A stretch of 64,000 nt of DNA from Aquibacillus kalidii. Its GTDB lineage: Bacteria; Bacillota; Bacilli; Bacillales; Amphibacillaceae. This document shows positions 62,703 through 64,000 of this stretch, one piece after another (position 1 is the stretch's first letter; every line of letters starts with the position of its first letter). The notes under the pieces were generated by a model. That model searched no databases, was not told where the DNA came from, and worked only from the letters and a program-made list of their open reading frames with translations. The translations under genes and the position numbers were made by a program. Location: contig NZ_JACLZI010000036.1 in the NCBI RefSeq assembly GCF_014280935.1, forward strand, positions 62,001-126,000. The letters are read 5' to 3'.

Positions 62703-63233
62703 ATGACAAAACAATTAGAGTTAGCAACCTTTGCAGGTGGATGCTTTTGGTGCATGGTAAAACCATTTGATCAATGGGAAGGTGTGGAACAAGTTATTTC
62801 TGGATATACTGGAGGCTCGTTGGATAACCCAAGCTACGAGCAGGTAAAAACAGGAACAACAGGACATTATGAAGCTGTCCAAATCACCTTTAATCCATCC
62901 ATTATACCATATGATCAAATATTATCTCTTTATTGGCCACAAATTGACCCAACTGATGCTGATGGCCAATTTCAAGATAGAGGACCACAGTATCGTGCTG
63001 CAATTTTTTACCATACATTGGAACAGAAAGAGGCTGCCGAACAGTCCAAACAAGAGATTATTAATAGTAACCGTTTTAAAAAGCCAATTGTTACTGAAAT
63101 CCTACCTGCTTCTAACTTCTATCCAGCAGAGGATTATCATCAGGACTTCTATAAAAAGAGCGAGAAGGAATACAAAGAGGATCGAGAGAAGTCTGGGCGA
63201 GATGAATTTATCAACCAGCATTGGGAAGAATAA
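62703..63233 (+). CDS. msrA: Peptide methionine sulfoxide reductase MsrA
   Basis: MsrA reduces methionine-S-sulfoxide in proteins after oxidative damage. The 176-residue protein has the catalytic GGCFWCM motif (Cys14, with Cys17), GYTGG, the conserved GHYEAVQ and [17 protein letters not shown], and YHQDFYKK near the end. The usual companion msrB is not adjacent. The start lies after a weak AACGGAGTG site. The terminator at 63245 follows. Confidence 0.93.
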   Translation: MTKQLELATFAGGCFWCMVKPFDQWEGVEQVISGYTGGSLDNPSYEQVKTGTTGHYEAVQITFNPSIIPYDQILSLYWPQIDPTDADGQFQDRGPQYRAAIFYHTLEQKEAAEQSKQEIINSNRFKKPIVTEILPASNFYPAEDYHQDFYKKSEKEYKEDREKSGRDEFINQHWEE

Positions 63234-63244
63234 TATGCCTGTTA

Positions 63245-63277
63245 GGGAACCGTTCTATATAGAATGGTTCCTTTTTT
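63245..63277 (+). terminator. Terminator of msrA
   Basis: GGGAACCGTTCTAT pairs with ATAGAATGGTTCC, followed by TTTTTTAT. Confidence 0.8.
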
Positions 63278-63322
63278 ATAGTACTGTTTCACCTTAACCA
63301 GTTTACATAATATTATTATGGT

Positions 63323-64000
63323 CTATAGTAATTTCTCTGCTATTAGTCGATATGATTTTACTTTATCGTCGAAATCATAAATGTTGGTTATAATTAGAAA
63401 TTCATCCGTATGATATAGATCACTTAATCGCTCTAATTCATCCTTCACCTTATTCGGAGTACCTACAATGGTACGCTTCCTGTTCTGTTTAATTTTATGT
63501 ATATCTACTTCAGTAAAAGTATTGCTTTTAACCTCCTCAATGGAAGGTACTTTCGTATCTCTTCCCGCTCCTACATTTAATAACCATTTATCCTGACTAA
63601 GTGCAATTTCTTCTGCTTTTTCTTGTGTTTCAGCACATACAACAAAAATACAAACATTCGATTGCGGCATCTCGCTATTCTCTGATGCTAAAAATTGCTC
63701 ACGATAAGTAGTCAACACTCTTTCACCATTGGTGGGGTTTATAAAGTGACCAAACGTATAACCTACACCTAAACGTGCTGCATTATATGCACTTCTTTCT
63801 GATAGTCCTAATATCCACATATCAGGGTTTGTATCCGTTCTTGGGCTAGCTTTAACAAGTCTATAATCGTGGTCTCGCGGCAATGTATTATGAAGAAATC
63901 CTTTTAGATCTGTTACTTTTCTCAGAAAGGAGTTCATACCTGATTCAGCCCCATCGGTTAAAGCCATCCTTGTTTTTTCAGATCCGCCAGGCGACCTACC
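63323..64000 (-). CDS. LLM-class flavin-dependent oxidoreductase, truncated by window end
   Basis: The visible C-terminal 225 residues belong to the luciferase-like family. The reading frame continues without a break through the right edge, where it reads GRSPGGSEKTRMAL, the same signature as the other family member at 48955 (GRAPGGSAEA). MWILGLSERSAYNAARLGVGYTFGHFINP and NVCIFVVCAETQEKAE follow. The start lies beyond the window. It converges on msrA. Substrate unknown. Confidence 0.88.
   Translation of the reverse strand, partial: GRSPGGSEKTRMALTDGAESGMNSFLRKVTDLKGFLHNTLPRDHDYRLVKASPRTDTNPDMWILGLSERSAYNAARLGVGYTFGHFINPTNGERVLTTYREQFLASENSEMPQSNVCIFVVCAETQEKAEEIALSQDKWLLNVGAGRDTKVPSIEEVKSNTFTEVDIHKIKQNRKRTIVGTPNKVKDELERLSDLYHTDEFLIITNIYDFDDKVKSYRLIAEKLL

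Overview
The window is a 64 kb piece of a low-GC Gram-positive chromosome, almost certainly from a Bacillaceae endospore former. The reasons are strong AGGAGG-type ribosome binding sites, frequent TTG starts, dense intrinsic terminators, B. subtilis-type leaders (two TPP riboswitches, a lysine riboswitch, a proline T-box) and orthologues of B. subtilis genes such as csgA, gltC, tenA/tenI, ykoEDC, yeeI and ypcP. A relative of Oceanobacillus or Virgibacillus is a reasonable guess but cannot be proved from the sequence alone. No rRNA, tRNA, CRISPR array, prophage or intact insertion sequence was found; the region is mostly housekeeping and metabolic. About two thirds of the genes lie on the minus strand.

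Layout. 0-5 kb: an EstB-like serine hydrolase, a small putative DNA-binding protein, small glycine/tyrosine-rich and membrane proteins, a DUF3219 protein, an MhqO-like ring-cleaving dioxygenase and a DUF4306 membrane protein. 5-13 kb: a thiamine locus in two riboswitch-controlled units, tenA-ykoE-ykoD-ykoC (pyrimidine salvage and uptake) followed by tenI-thiO-thiS-thiG-thiF (thiazole synthesis). 13-20 kb: a chemoreceptor, a VOC protein, a 2-hydroxyacid dehydrogenase plus DUF2264 pair with a divergent AraC regulator, and a YeeI-type YebC protein. 20-26 kb: small proteins, a base-excision-repair pair (Fpg-like glycosylase and endonuclease IV-like enzyme), an RlaP-family nucleotidyltransferase and an ATP-grasp protein. 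26-32 kb: lysine-riboswitch-controlled dapA, csgA, an M20 peptidase, cvfB, a YaiI/YqxD protein and a VanZ-like protein. 32-44 kb: a glycine-rich repeat protein, an NAD(P)-binding protein, a cysteine synthase, uvsE, a decayed AEC permease, a DEDDh exonuclease, adenosine deaminase, ilvA, ppaC and T-box-controlled proBA. 43-53 kb: a YitT-like protein, a tricarboxylate transporter with fused TctA-TctB, an MFS exporter, an LLM flavin oxidoreductase, ilvE, and a HEPN-CBS protein with a small membrane partner. 52-64 kb: gltB-gltD with divergent gltC, a 5'-3' exonuclease, a PAS histidine kinase, msrA and a truncated LLM oxidoreductase.

How it works together. Nitrogen and amino-acid metabolism dominate: glutamate synthase with its activator, glutamate to proline (proBA), lysine (dapA), branched-chain amino acids (ilvA, ilvE) and cysteine. 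Several units are controlled by their end product through RNA leaders. DNA repair is scattered over the window (Fpg-like, endonuclease IV-like, UvsE, FEN-type exonuclease, DEDDh exonuclease).

The points I think most worth a second look are: a possible leader peptide and a 12-bp helix masking the dapA ribosome binding site downstream of the lysine riboswitch; the HEPN-CBS protein coupled to a membrane protein that seems to start at ATT; a CTG-started microprotein; the tandem TPP units; the TctA-TctB fusion; and the YitT-like gene whose 5' end is either split by a short duplication or coupled to a 17-codon upstream ORF.
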